Assembly: GCF_023284045.1 (NCBI RefSeq)
Contig: NZ_JAKIKQ010000003.1
Span: 124,001-188,000 of the forward strand
Source of the DNA: Shewanella kaireitica
Lineage (GTDB): Bacteria > Pseudomonadota > Gammaproteobacteria > Enterobacterales > Shewanellaceae
Length of the DNA: 64,000 nucleotides
Reading direction: 5' to 3'
Part shown: positions 47,475-56,491 of the stretch, piece after piece
Layout of the letters: each line of letters begins with the position of its first letter
Position numbering within the stretch: the first letter of the stretch is position 1
Notes under the pieces: model-generated
What the model was told of the DNA's origin: nothing
What the model saw: the letters and a program-made list of their open reading frames with translations, nothing else
The model's database searches: none
Translations under genes and position numbers: made by a program

Positions 47475-48008
47475 ATGACTAATTCTCGACTAGAAAAAGG
47501 TTTCACACTGATTGAATTAGTCGTTGTGATTATCGTGCTCGGCATTCTCTCGGTTATCGCAGCACCTAAGTTTTTAAACTTGCGAACAGATGCCAAAATA
47601 GCTGATCTGCAAGCTATTGAAGGAGCAATGAAAAGTGCTCTGTCGCTTGTTTACAGTAAAGCGGCTATTGAAGGAGAAAGCGTCGAAGCAGGTACCATCA
47701 CCCACGCAGGTATTGATATACCGCTTTATAATGGTTATCCCGCCGTGGATGGTGGCGATAGTTTCGATGAGCTTAATGAGCAAGTACAAGCTTGGCTAGA
47801 CATTGACTCTGTTTCATTAACAGCAATCAAACAAGACAATAATGCAGCGCCGCTTTTTATCGATAAATCATCGGCTAATAACCAAATCTATATCTTTTTT
47901 TCAGAAGATTTAGCCGATAAGAGTGTCAACTTTGACTGTCATATCCTCTATCAAAACAACGAAAGCAGTAGCCAGTATGAAGTATTCCTGAGAACAGATG
48001 ACTGTTAA
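47475..48008 (+). CDS. MSHA-like type IV pilin
   Basis: 177 residues from ATG 47475, chosen because it leaves the short prepilin leader MTNSRLEKG; an ORF start at 47439 would add 12 residues. Type III signal [25 protein letters not shown] with Glu+5, then MSHA-pilin-like [15 protein letters not shown] and GYPAVDGG. Two C-terminal cysteines (FDCHILY and DDC-end) form the usual D-loop. It would be cut by prepilin peptidase and assembled into a pilus or pseudopilus. No assembly genes are nearby, so it is an orphan inserted between regulator and permease. Confidence 0.85.
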   Translation: MTNSRLEKGFTLIELVVVIIVLGILSVIAAPKFLNLRTDAKIADLQAIEGAMKSALSLVYSKAAIEGESVEAGTITHAGIDIPLYNGYPAVDGGDSFDELNEQVQAWLDIDSVSLTAIKQDNNAAPLFIDKSSANNQIYIFFSEDLADKSVNFDCHILYQNNESSSQYEVFLRTDDC

Positions 48009-48042
48009 AATAAAGCGAACCTTTCCACTTAAAATCACATAC

Positions 48043-48056
48043 TGTGCGTACGCACA
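48043..48056. promoter_or_regulatory. perfect palindrome upstream of the glycerate permease
   Basis: TGTGCGTACGCACA is a 14-bp perfect palindrome located about 170 bp before the permease ATG and after the pilin stop. It is a candidate operator for the CdaR-type regulator; assignment is inference. Confidence 0.45.
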
Positions 48057-48228
48057 AATATAATTCATTACAGGTAAAGTATTTAGTGCTTTTCGCCAAA
48101 GAATTTCCTCACTTGCGCCCCCATAATAATCTAGCCTGAAATTCTATGACCTCTAATTAATAAGAGCGATTGTTATATTTGGCTTAAAACCCTACACCTA
48201 ACTAAAAATACCCCTACAGGGAAACGCT

Positions 48229-49587
48229 ATGAGCCTCGTACTGATCTTACTGGCAGTGATTGCATTTATTGTAATTGCTACCTCAAAATTCAAGCTCCAC
48301 CCCTTCTTGACGCTAATCCTCGCCTCCTTTATGGCGGCATTTGCTTACGGCCTACCGAGTGCCGATATTGCTAAAACCATAACCTCAGGTTTTGGTGGCA
48401 TATTAGGTTATATCGGTCTGGTGATAGTACTTGGTACTATCATAGGTACTATTCTTGAAAAAAGCGGCGCGGCAATTACCATGGCAGACGTGGTGATCAA
48501 AGTATTGGGTAAGCGTTTTCCAACACTGACCATGTCAATTATCGGTTATATCGTTTCTATCCCCGTATTTTGTGACTCGGGCTTTGTGATCTTAAACTCT
48601 CTGAAGCAATCGATGGCAAATCGCATGAAGGTTTCAAGTGTGTCGATGAGTGTCGCGTTAGCAACAGGCCTTTATGCTACTCACACCTTTGTACCACCAA
48701 CGCCAGGACCAATTGCGGCAGCGGGCAACTTAGGCCTTGAATCTAACCTAGGCTTAGTGATTTTTGTCGGTGTATTTGTAGCCGCTATTGCAGCGCTAGC
48801 AGGTACGCTGTGGGCTAACCGCTTTGCTAATGTTCAACCTGACGGCGAAGGCGCAGAAGAGCTGCAGAATCAAACTGAAGATTATGAAAAGCTTAAGCAA
48901 ACATACGGAAAACTGCCTAGCCCTACCCGCGCGTTTGCACCTATCTTTGTGCCGATTTTACTTATCTGTTTTGGCTCAATTGCTAATTTCCCGTCAGCTC
49001 CGCTAGGTAATGGCGTATTATTTGATGTATTGGCATTTCTCGGCCAGCCAGTCAATGCACTGATGATTGGTCTTTTCTTATCCTTGTCTCTACTTAAAAG
49101 CAGCGACAAAGTTAAAGAGTTTAGTGAGCGCATTAGCCAGGGGCTAGTTGTTGCGGCACCGATTCTACTGATTACTGGTGCTGGTGGTGCATTTGGCGCA
49201 GTCCTTAAAGCAACAGAAATTGGCGCATTCCTAGGGACTTCGCTATCGGCACTCGGAATAGGCATCTTTATGCCGTTTATCGTCGCTGCCGCGCTCAAAT
49301 CTGCGCAAGGTTCGTCGACTGTTGCGCTAGTGGCGACCTCTGCACTTGTTGCGCCAATGCTAGGTGATATCGGTCTTGCAAACGACATGGGCCGCGTACT
49401 AACGGTTATGGCTATTGGTGCCGGTGCAATGACAGTCTCACACGCTAACGACAGCTTCTTCTGGGTAGTGACTCAGTTTAGCCGCATGAGCGTTAAACAA
49501 GCCTATAAAGCACAAACAATGGCAACACTGGTTCAAGGTCTTACCGCCATGACAGTGGTGTACATACTAAGCTTAGTCTTGCTATAA
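48229..49587 (+). CDS. GntP-family permease (probable glycerate permease)
   Basis: 452 residues with about 12 hydrophobic segments across the whole length. GntP-family signatures: KLHPFLTLILASF near residue 23, FGGILGYIGLVIVLGTIIG near 50, SIPVFCDSGFVIL near 107 and FVPPTPGPIAAAG near 150. GntP proteins import gluconate and related acids with protons. Glycerate kinase follows 126 bp downstream and a CdaR-type regulator precedes it, so D-glycerate is the likely substrate. RBS CAGGGAAA. Confidence 0.9.
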   Translation: MSLVLILLAVIAFIVIATSKFKLHPFLTLILASFMAAFAYGLPSADIAKTITSGFGGILGYIGLVIVLGTIIGTILEKSGAAITMADVVIKVLGKRFPTLTMSIIGYIVSIPVFCDSGFVILNSLKQSMANRMKVSSVSMSVALATGLYATHTFVPPTPGPIAAAGNLGLESNLGLVIFVGVFVAAIAALAGTLWANRFANVQPDGEGAEELQNQTEDYEKLKQTYGKLPSPTRAFAPIFVPILLICFGSIANFPSAPLGNGVLFDVLAFLGQPVNALMIGLFLSLSLLKSSDKVKEFSERISQGLVVAAPILLITGAGGAFGAVLKATEIGAFLGTSLSALGIGIFMPFIVAAALKSAQGSSTVALVATSALVAPMLGDIGLANDMGRVLTVMAIGAGAMTVSHANDSFFWVVTQFSRMSVKQAYKAQTMATLVQGLTAMTVVYILSLVLL

Positions 49588-49713
49588 GCGGATAGTTAAC
49601 GGCGAGCACTCCCACTCGCCTTTACCCTGCACATACCACTCATTAAGATTACCATTACAACGCTAAGCTTTATCTCACCAGTTTCAGCGATGAGTTAAAA
49701 ATAGGAACACTGC

Positions 49714-50871
49714 ATGAAAATTGTGATTGCCCCCGATTCATTTAAAGAGAGCCTAACCGCAATGGAAGTGGCTAACGAAATTGAGCGAGGATTTCGCACA
49801 GTATTACCTAATGCTGAGTATGTAAAAATGCCTGTAGCCGATGGCGGTGAAGGCACGGTACAGTCAATGATTGATGCCACAAACGGCAGCCTGATTTGGA
49901 CAACGGTAACGGGACCTGCTGGCGACAAAGTGAATGCCTTTTATGGCATTTTAGGCGACAGTAACCACGGCAGTGAGAAAACTGCAGTCATCGAAATGGC
50001 GGCCGCTTCAGGCTTGCATTTAGTCACTGGTGAGCAGCGTAATCCACTGTTTACCACAAGCTACGGCACGGGAGAGTTGATTGTTGATGCGCTTAATCGT
50101 GGTATCAAACATATCATCATTGGACTGGGCGGTAGTGCTACCAATGACGGCGGTGCAGGTATGGCACAGGCGCTAGGAGCTCACCTTCTAGATGCAGACA
50201 ATAAGCCTATCGCGCCCGGTGGCGCGGCGCTAGCAACTTTACAACAGATTAACCTAACAGACCTGCACCCTTTACTGACCCAATGTCGCTTTGAAGTCGC
50301 TTGCGACGTCAACAACCCACTTTGTGGCGACCATGGCGCTTCTGCAATCTTTGGCCCGCAAAAAGGGGCAACGAGCGAGATGGTTGAGCAGCTCGACACA
50401 GCGCTAAATCACTACGCTGATGTGATTGCAAAAGCGGGGATTAAAGATAATCGTCACTTAAGCGGCGTTGGTGCTGCTGGCGGTATGGGCTTAGGTGTGA
50501 TGGCATTTTTTGATGCCGAACTAAAACCTGGAATAGACATCGTGATGCACACCGTTGATCTTGCAAGCCATATTAAAGGAGCGAGTATAGTTATCACAGG
50601 TGAAGGTCGACTAGACAGCCAAACTTTACATGGTAAAACGCCGATGGGGGTTGCTGGCGTTGCCAATAGTCTCAACGTACCAGTGGTTGCGATAGCAGGT
50701 TGTGTCAGTGACGACGCCAATATACTGCTAGAACATGGTTTTAGCGCACTATTTTCAATAACGCCACGAGCTCTGCCGTTAGCCAAGGTACTTGGCAACG
50801 CCAAAGGCAATTTGTATGCTTGTAGCAAAAATGTGGCTGCACTGTACACCCTTTCGGCAAGTAGCAAGTAG
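49714..50871 (+). CDS. glycerate kinase (GarK/GlxK family)
   Basis: 385 residues, the usual length of class I glycerate kinase. It phosphorylates D-glycerate, in this family usually to 2-phosphoglycerate, feeding lower glycolysis. Signatures: start MKIVIAPDSFKESLTA, PVADGGEGTV near residue 46, IIGLGGSATNDGGAGMAQALG near 129, FGPQKGA near 213, and ITGEGRLDSQTLHGKTP near 292. It closes the regulator-permease-kinase set and is followed by a terminator hairpin. Confidence 0.93.
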   Translation: MKIVIAPDSFKESLTAMEVANEIERGFRTVLPNAEYVKMPVADGGEGTVQSMIDATNGSLIWTTVTGPAGDKVNAFYGILGDSNHGSEKTAVIEMAAASGLHLVTGEQRNPLFTTSYGTGELIVDALNRGIKHIIIGLGGSATNDGGAGMAQALGAHLLDADNKPIAPGGAALATLQQINLTDLHPLLTQCRFEVACDVNNPLCGDHGASAIFGPQKGATSEMVEQLDTALNHYADVIAKAGIKDNRHLSGVGAAGGMGLGVMAFFDAELKPGIDIVMHTVDLASHIKGASIVITGEGRLDSQTLHGKTPMGVAGVANSLNVPVVAIAGCVSDDANILLEHGFSALFSITPRALPLAKVLGNAKGNLYACSKNVAALYTLSASSK

Positions 50872-50900
50872 CAAGTAACTAATAAATCAGTTGTAAAACC

Positions 50901-50923
50901 AAAGGCGCTTAGGCGTCTTTTTG
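50901..50923 (+). terminator. terminator after glycerate kinase
   Basis: Stem AAAGGCGC / GCGTCTTT (one G-U pair), loop TTAG, then T-rich tail. Confidence 0.75.
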
Positions 50924-51070
50924 TTTATTGCAACGTCACTTAAACAGCTAACCACAATCCCAAAGCACTTTTCTACTTGATGCGCTATAAAGCTTACAGT
51001 AAAGTTAGCCACCAACTTAAAGACTGATCCAACGCACAAAAGTAGTGTGATAAGTAGAGATAGTTAGCCA

Positions 51071-52717
51071 ATGACACCAAGACGAGCCACCGCTTCTGAA
51101 GAGGCACTACTGAGAATTTTTACGGTTCCAGAAGCCCCCGATTCAACCCTTAGTGTTATTGAGCAAAATATCTCACAGAACTTAATGGGCTTTTTGCAGG
51201 AAAGTGTAGTCGCGGTTGAGAAACCTCTCACCGAGATTGAACTAGACTTCCAACAACACCAAATTCCAGCCGCGCCGCAATTTGTCTCTGATTACGCCGA
51301 CGACATGATGCAAACGCTTGTCGCCCACTCTGTGCATACCTCTGCGCCGAGCTTTATTGGCCACATGACATCAGCGCTGCCCTACTTTGTACTGCCACTA
51401 TCAAAAATGATGGTGGGTTTAAACCAAAATCTGGTCAAAATAGAAACGTCAAAAGCCTTTACACCGTTAGAGCGCCAAGTGTTAGGCATGATGCATCATC
51501 TCATTTATGCGGAAAATGACGACTTCTATCAAAGCTGGATGCACAGCGCTAACGTCTCTTTAGGCGCATTTTGCTCTGGTGGCACCGTTGCTAACATTAC
51601 TGCTCTTTGGACTGCCCGTAACCAACTGTTAAAAGCTGATGGCAGTTACCGCGGCGTCGCAGCGCAAGGGGTAATGAAGGGCCTACGACATTACGGTTAT
51701 GACGACTTAGCCATTCTAGTGTCTGAGCGTGGCCACTACTCTTTAGGCAAAACAGCCGACCTACTCGGCATTGGCCGCGAAAATATCATCCAAGTACCCA
51801 CAGCAGAAGACAACAAAGTCGACGTATCAAAAATGCGGGACTTAGCCAATCAATTGGCAGCAGACAAAATCAAAGTGATGGCGATTGTAGGCGTTGCAGG
51901 CACCACTGAAACCGGCAATATCGACCCACTAAATGAGCTCGCTGACTTAGCGGGCGAGCTCAATTGCCATTTCCATGTTGATGCAGCATGGGGCGGCGCC
52001 AGCCTGTTATCTGAAAAGTATCGTCACCTGCTTGCAGGCATAGAACGCGCAGACTCTGTCACCATCGATGCTCACAAACAGATGTATGTACCTATGGGCG
52101 CGGGCATGGTGATCTTTAAAGATCCCACTTTCGCTAATGCGATTAAACACCACGCCGAGTATATTCTCAGAAAAGGCTCGAAAGATTTAGGCAGCCAAAC
52201 CTTAGAGGGCTCACGCCCCGGCATGGCAATGCTAGTCCATGCATGTTTAAAAGTTATTGGTCGTGACGGCTATGAAATACTGATCAATAACAGTTTGGAA
52301 AAAGCCCGTTACTTTGCTGATTTGATCAATCAACATCAAGAGTTTGAGCTGGTGTCAAAACCAGAGCTTTGCTTGTTAACCTACCGCTATGTGCCGCAGA
52401 CCGTGCAAATCGCAATGGCCAATGCACGAGCAAATAATGATGTAGAAAAACTAACAGAGTTTAACGCACTACTGGATGGATTAACTAAGTTTGTGCAGAA
52501 ACGTCAGCGAGAACAAGGCACATCTTTTGTTTCTCGCACGCGGATTAACCCTGAAAACGCGCAAATGATGGACATCAAAGCGGTGGTATTTAGAGTGGTA
52601 CTAGCCAATCCACTAACGACGCCAGAGATCTTGCAGCAAGTGCTTGCTGAGCAAACCGTTATTGCTTCTCAAGAGCAGCGTTTTTTACCGCAACTTTTGA
52701 CGCTAGCAGCGCAGTAA
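51071..52717 (+). CDS. panP: PLP-dependent aspartate 1-decarboxylase (PanP type)
   Basis: 548 residues, group II PLP decarboxylase. The PLP-binding Lys336 sits in TIDAHKQMYVP, the cofactor Asp in HVDAAWGG (about 303-310), and the substrate/PLP region is SGGTVANITAL (about 172-182). The N-terminal ATASEEALLRIFTVPEAPDS and overall length match the Vibrio/Shewanella family that makes beta-alanine from aspartate for pantothenate and coenzyme A where PanD is absent. Glutamate decarboxylase activity is an older annotation for this family and cannot be excluded from sequence alone. Confidence 0.85.
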   Translation: MTPRRATASEEALLRIFTVPEAPDSTLSVIEQNISQNLMGFLQESVVAVEKPLTEIELDFQQHQIPAAPQFVSDYADDMMQTLVAHSVHTSAPSFIGHMTSALPYFVLPLSKMMVGLNQNLVKIETSKAFTPLERQVLGMMHHLIYAENDDFYQSWMHSANVSLGAFCSGGTVANITALWTARNQLLKADGSYRGVAAQGVMKGLRHYGYDDLAILVSERGHYSLGKTADLLGIGRENIIQVPTAEDNKVDVSKMRDLANQLAADKIKVMAIVGVAGTTETGNIDPLNELADLAGELNCHFHVDAAWGGASLLSEKYRHLLAGIERADSVTIDAHKQMYVPMGAGMVIFKDPTFANAIKHHAEYILRKGSKDLGSQTLEGSRPGMAMLVHACLKVIGRDGYEILINNSLEKARYFADLINQHQEFELVSKPELCLLTYRYVPQTVQIAMANARANNDVEKLTEFNALLDGLTKFVQKRQREQGTSFVSRTRINPENAQMMDIKAVVFRVVLANPLTTPEILQQVLAEQTVIASQEQRFLPQLLTLAAQ

Positions 52718-52750
52718 CGCTTAAGCTTAATAACACACTTCACGTGCATT

Positions 52751-53386
52751 TTAGTCAGCATCTAGCCTAGCGGTGATAAATAGATCCGTCACCTCACCAA
52801 TCGGGCTTAACTGCTGTTTACGCTTTAGTGCCAATAGCTTAAAACCACGTCGGCTCAATGCTGGCACTAACAGCTCTGCATGGTGAAAATAGGTATAAAC
52901 CTTATCACCATCACTTGAAGTGTCCTCGCGTACTTTTGGGCACTCCCCTTCCATTGTACTTAAATACAAAACCCCCTGAGGATTCAGCCTTTCAGCCGCG
53001 GCATCGATAAGTGCAATAGCCTCATCTCTATCAAGATAAGGCAAACAAAAGCCACACATTATTGCATCGAACCTTTCTGTAACCTTGCTTAAGTGGCGAC
53101 TGTCTAACTGCAACACTTCAATTTTAGGGTTGTTTTTCTTAGCAAGCAGCAACATATTGGGCGCGAGATCCGTCGCCAATATCGACAAATTTGGCTTCTC
53201 AGATAACAACATTTTGGTAATATTTCCTGGCCCACAAGCCAGCTCTAACACACGGGCATCATCAGTTGGCAGATGGTTGATGAAAGAATCAAAAGTATCA
53301 GCATGCATCGCAAGATCCATGTATTTGTCTTCATACCTTTGCGCTAATTTATCAAAAGTATTGACCGATATTTGATTATTATCCAT
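52751..53386 (-). CDS. class I SAM-dependent methyltransferase
   Basis: 211 residues. Rossmann-fold SAM site: motif I VLELACGPGNITKML (about 45-59), acidic end of strand 2 ILATDLAPNML (about 71-81), LQLDSRHLSKV, and FDAIMCGFCLPYL (about 109-121). The substrate is not indicated. It is convergent with panP (33 bp apart). The DNA beyond its start is the edge of a repeat-bounded islet. Confidence 0.85.
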   Translation of the reverse strand: MDNNQISVNTFDKLAQRYEDKYMDLAMHADTFDSFINHLPTDDARVLELACGPGNITKMLLSEKPNLSILATDLAPNMLLLAKKNNPKIEVLQLDSRHLSKVTERFDAIMCGFCLPYLDRDEAIALIDAAAERLNPQGVLYLSTMEGECPKVREDTSSDGDKVYTYFHHAELLVPALSRRGFKLLALKRKQQLSPIGEVTDLFITARLDAD

Positions 53387-53707
53387 TGCCTATTCCCTAG
53401 CACTTGGTGCTTTGTATGAATTCTAATTTTGATGTTGTTTATTATTTAATCATCTACACTAGCGTGCAATTAGCTGTTCTACAACAGCTAATTCAAGCAA
53501 GGTTCAATTACGAGTTAACTATGCTATTAACCCGCAAGTGCGTTCTAGCATTATAAGCTAACGTAGTTTGGCAACTTCGACAGGGAATAAGTGTTTTCTA
53601 TTGGCTTCGTAAACCGTTTTCCCAGAGTTAGGTTAGGGTCTAGCACGTTTATGCCCCAATCCAAGTTACGTTCATGAAGCTTTGCTTCCATTTTAAGTAA
53701 AAGAAAA
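53387..53707. other. intergenic with an 11-bp inverted repeat
   Basis: The methyltransferase promoter must be here. The perfect stem AATTAGCTGTT / AACAGCTAATT (53468-53478 and 53483-53493) with loop CTAC stands out but has no U-run. No gene was recognised. Confidence 0.5.
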
Positions 53708-53922
53708 GTCGTGGCGCTTCGCCCACACCCGAGCCAAGGGGCAAAGCGCTTGCGCCCCTTGGCAATCCCTCAGCGCCCCAGACGAAGTTATTTCCCTCGT
53801 ACTTATTTGAAATCACCTAACGCTTCCGATGGGACATCCTGTCCCGCGAAAGCTATGCCCACATCCGTGTGGGCATTACGGTTATTTCTTCAACGCACTT
53901 CGGCAACTCCGATGGGGAGTTG
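53708..53922 (+). repeat. left copy of inverted dispersed repeat
   Basis: Starts GTCGTGGCGCTTCGCCCAC and ends near CTCCGATGGGGAGTTG. It contains internal dyads GCCAAGGGGC/GCCCCTTGGC, ATGGGACATCC-TGTCCC and TGCCCACAT-CCG-TGTGGGCA. About nine in ten positions match the reverse complement of 56278-56491. A short ORF (53711-53965) across it is a by-product of the repeat, not a credible gene. Confidence 0.9.
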
Positions 53923-54275
53923 TGTGTTCTGTAAGCTTTTGAAACTAACTTTTGCCCCTAAGTGAACTTCGGATTTCAAAACTGCGATAGAGCTACTAAA
54001 GCTTTAGCTATAGAAAAGCTAATCAGAAAGTTTATGCACAATCTAGAAGTTATACCTTTTTCATCTTTTTTATTAGCGTGTCATAAATTAGCGCTAATAG
54101 AGTAAAAGAGAGCGCGTCACCACGGAGAACATGAAGAAAAGCGTATAAAAGTAGACAAAAATAAACTATATCAGTATCTTAAGTGGCTAGCTGAGGAATG
54201 TTTAAGTATTTAACCTTGCTGGTCTGAATAGAGTGTAAATGCTTATTTTAACAGGTTGATTAATGAGAACTTATT

Positions 54276-55820
54276 ATGTCAAATGAGTGTAGCTACAAGT
54301 TTGATTGGAGTGACTCTGTCACATTGGAGCGTGTTTCCGAATTTAGCTCTGATAAATTAGACCGTGCTAAGTACGCTAATTTTCTTACTAATTTTCTCAT
54401 TGGTGAGGCACAAAAAGGCTACGTACTAAACTTGAACTCAGGCTGGGGGACAGGCAAGACATACTTCCTTAAGCGTTGGCAGCATTCTATCGATGAAGCT
54501 CATCCTACAGTATATATTGATGCTTGGAAGCAAGATTTTTCGAATGATCCCATGCTCGCCGTTATTAGCTCAATTATCTCTCAGCTTCGCGCTCAATCCC
54601 AGAGTGAATGTGAACAAAAGATACAAAACATTGGAAGTAAAGCTTGGGGTTTCTGTAAACAAGCTAGCCCAGAGATAACTAAAGCTGTTGTAAAGAAATT
54701 AAGCGGCATAGATGTCGACAAGGTTATCAACGAAAGCAACGATTCTAATCCATTTGAAAGCAAAGATTTTGCAGACGCTTCTGGGAAGTTAGTTAGCGCA
54801 ATTATTAAAGATCATGATTCAAAATTAAAGAGCATCAAAGAATTTAAAGACTCAATAGCTGCGTTCATAAATGACACTCTTAGTTGTACAGAAAAAAGTT
54901 ACCCAACATTCATATTTATTGATGAGTTAGATCGATGCCGCCCAACTTATGCTGTAGAAATGCTAGAGGTCATCAAGCATTTCTTTGATATGCCGAATGT
55001 TGTTTTTGTTGTCGCAACCGATACAGAGCAATTACAACATGCCGTGAAAGCTGTTTATGGGAATGATTTTAATGCCAATGTATATTTAAGTAGGTTCTTT
55101 CAGAGGCGCTGTACATTGCAAGAGCAGCCTAGGTTAGAGTTTATCCAAAATAAACTCTCTAGCTTGAGCGAGTCACAACTTGCTAACTTTAATGAGGTAA
55201 TTTGGCCTGCCATAGATAGTGATGTTGAACACATATCATATCTAGTTGCTTCCATTGCAGATGTTTTTTCATTACCGCTTCGAGAAACAGAGCAACTTGT
55301 AGATAAGTTAAAAGCCGTTCTTTTTACGGTTGAAGGTAAGAAAATTGATATTTTACTGCTCTGTTCCTTGATGATTATTCATGATCGGTATTTTGATTAC
55401 TATCAAGATATTATGTTCGAGAGATGTCCATTAGGAAAGAATGAGCTTTATCATCATCCTAGAATCATTCAAGAGATTTTTTTTAATGAAGAGTTTGGGA
55501 AGCTAATTGAATTGAATTTAGAGCCATATAAATACTTTAAGGATGGATACGTTTCATCTGGAAACCGCGGATACAAGATAAATATTGAAAATGGAAAGCA
55601 TTCGGTAAGTTATATTCAGTTGCTATCAGTACAACTTGAAAGCACTCACACAAGTACCGATAGCAGAAAGTACCTTGCTGAAATAACACACATTTGTTCA
55701 AGAGATCAAAATCAGTCTGCACCTATAAAAAACTTTATAGGTGTGGAGATGCTTAGCTTAGAGCAATCAAAGGGTGATTATAAGAACTGGGTAGAATTGG
55801 CAACTTCATTTGATTCATAA
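54276..55820 (+). CDS. KAP-family P-loop NTPase
   Basis: 514 residues. The KAP NTPase signature is complete: Walker A GWGTGKT (56-62), the family motif VYIDAWKQDFSNDPM (about 79-93), Walker B FIFIDELDRC (212-221), then RPTYAVEMLEVIKHFFDMPNVVF (222-244), VVATDTEQLQHAVKAVYG and YLSRFFQRR. There is no hydrophobic stretch between Walker A and B, so unlike many KAP proteins it looks soluble. The C-terminal ~200 residues match no domain I recognise. Known KAP proteins include phage-exclusion PifA and the QatA defence ATPase, so an anti-phage role is plausible but inferred. No effector gene is adjacent. Base composition is visibly AT-richer than its neighbours. Confidence 0.85.
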   Translation: MSNECSYKFDWSDSVTLERVSEFSSDKLDRAKYANFLTNFLIGEAQKGYVLNLNSGWGTGKTYFLKRWQHSIDEAHPTVYIDAWKQDFSNDPMLAVISSIISQLRAQSQSECEQKIQNIGSKAWGFCKQASPEITKAVVKKLSGIDVDKVINESNDSNPFESKDFADASGKLVSAIIKDHDSKLKSIKEFKDSIAAFINDTLSCTEKSYPTFIFIDELDRCRPTYAVEMLEVIKHFFDMPNVVFVVATDTEQLQHAVKAVYGNDFNANVYLSRFFQRRCTLQEQPRLEFIQNKLSSLSESQLANFNEVIWPAIDSDVEHISYLVASIADVFSLPLRETEQLVDKLKAVLFTVEGKKIDILLLCSLMIIHDRYFDYYQDIMFERCPLGKNELYHHPRIIQEIFFNEEFGKLIELNLEPYKYFKDGYVSSGNRGYKINIENGKHSVSYIQLLSVQLESTHTSTDSRKYLAEITHICSRDQNQSAPIKNFIGVEMLSLEQSKGDYKNWVELATSFDS

Positions 55821-56277
55821 ATTAATTCTGCTTTGGTTTCAGATGGGGAAGCTAAGAGGGAGCAAACCGTCTTAAGTATTTCAAATAGCGGCTAACGCTA
55901 CAATTAGTCCCCGTTGGAAGGTGAATATGACGCAGTCATGAGCTTATGAACGAGAGCTAGGGATAGCGAATTGGCTAGGTAAATAGATTTCCCTGCCGCA
56001 GGGCGTCGGAGACAATAGTGTAAGTGCCACATGGTTGTGGCAGTAGTTTTCGTGGGGCAAACCGTTCTTTGGCATCCATGCCATTACGGGGTAGGTCTTG
56101 TATTTTGGAAGATCAAGGCGGTGCGAGTTATAGCCTTTGGATAAATTAAGATACTTTTTCTTATCAATGTCAGTCTAATCAGGCTCAATGCTCTAAGTGG
56201 CTTCTGTCCAATAATTAGCTTGCCCGTTAGGCAGATATCTAGTGACTAACAGCCATTACAGACTCACCCAATACACC
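55821..56277. repeat. non-coding region with a diverged third repeat copy
   Basis: Contains hairpin CCCTG-CCG-CAGGG (55991-56003) and, at 56024-56090, GTGCCAC-ATGGTT-GTGGCA followed by TAGTTTTCGTGGGGCA. This parallels TGCCCAC-ACGGAC-GTGGGCA plus TAGCTTTCGCGGGACA of the flanking repeats, and looks like an older relative of the same element. No gene was recognised. Confidence 0.5.
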
Positions 56278-56491
56278 CACTCCCCATTGGAGTTGCCGAA
56301 GTGCGTTGAAGAAATAGCGGTAATGCCCACACGGACGTGGGCATAGCTTTCGCGGGACAGGATGTCCCATCGGAAGCGTTAGGTTATTTCGAATAAGTAC
56401 AAGGGATACAACTTCGTCTGGGGCGCTGAGGGTTTGTTAAGGGGGACAAGCGCTTTCCCCCTTGGCTCGGGTGTGGGCGAAGCGCCACGAC
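56278..56491 (-). repeat. right copy of inverted dispersed repeat
   Basis: Reverse-complement counterpart of 53708-53922, with most of the mismatches in the TTAACAAACCCT versus TTGGCAATCCCT region. An ORF at 56434-56649 that starts inside it is not credible. Beyond it, 56492-56830 is plain non-coding DNA with one palindrome, ATGCAGCTGCAT near 56695-56706. Confidence 0.88.

Larger units (their letters stand above)
53708..56491. mobile_element. islet bounded by inverted dispersed repeats, carrying a KAP NTPase gene
   Basis: Two ~215-bp copies of one repeat face each other at 53708-53922 and 56278-56491, and the only convincing gene between them is the KAP NTPase at 54276. The repeats are GC-rich and the gene AT-rich, unlike the flanking DNA. 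No transposase, integrase or target duplication was found, so the element type and its mobility are unproven. Confidence 0.6.

Noticed and set aside
53711..53965. 84-residue ORF in the left repeat
   Set aside because: It is rich in Pro, Arg and Ser, follows the palindromic repeat exactly, and the equivalent ORF in the right copy differs completely in frame. It is a by-product of the repeat.
55830..56160. Group II intron or retron-like RNA downstream of the KAP gene
   Set aside because: The region has hairpins but neither the GUGYG 5' end nor a domain V, and there is no reverse transcriptase ORF in the window.
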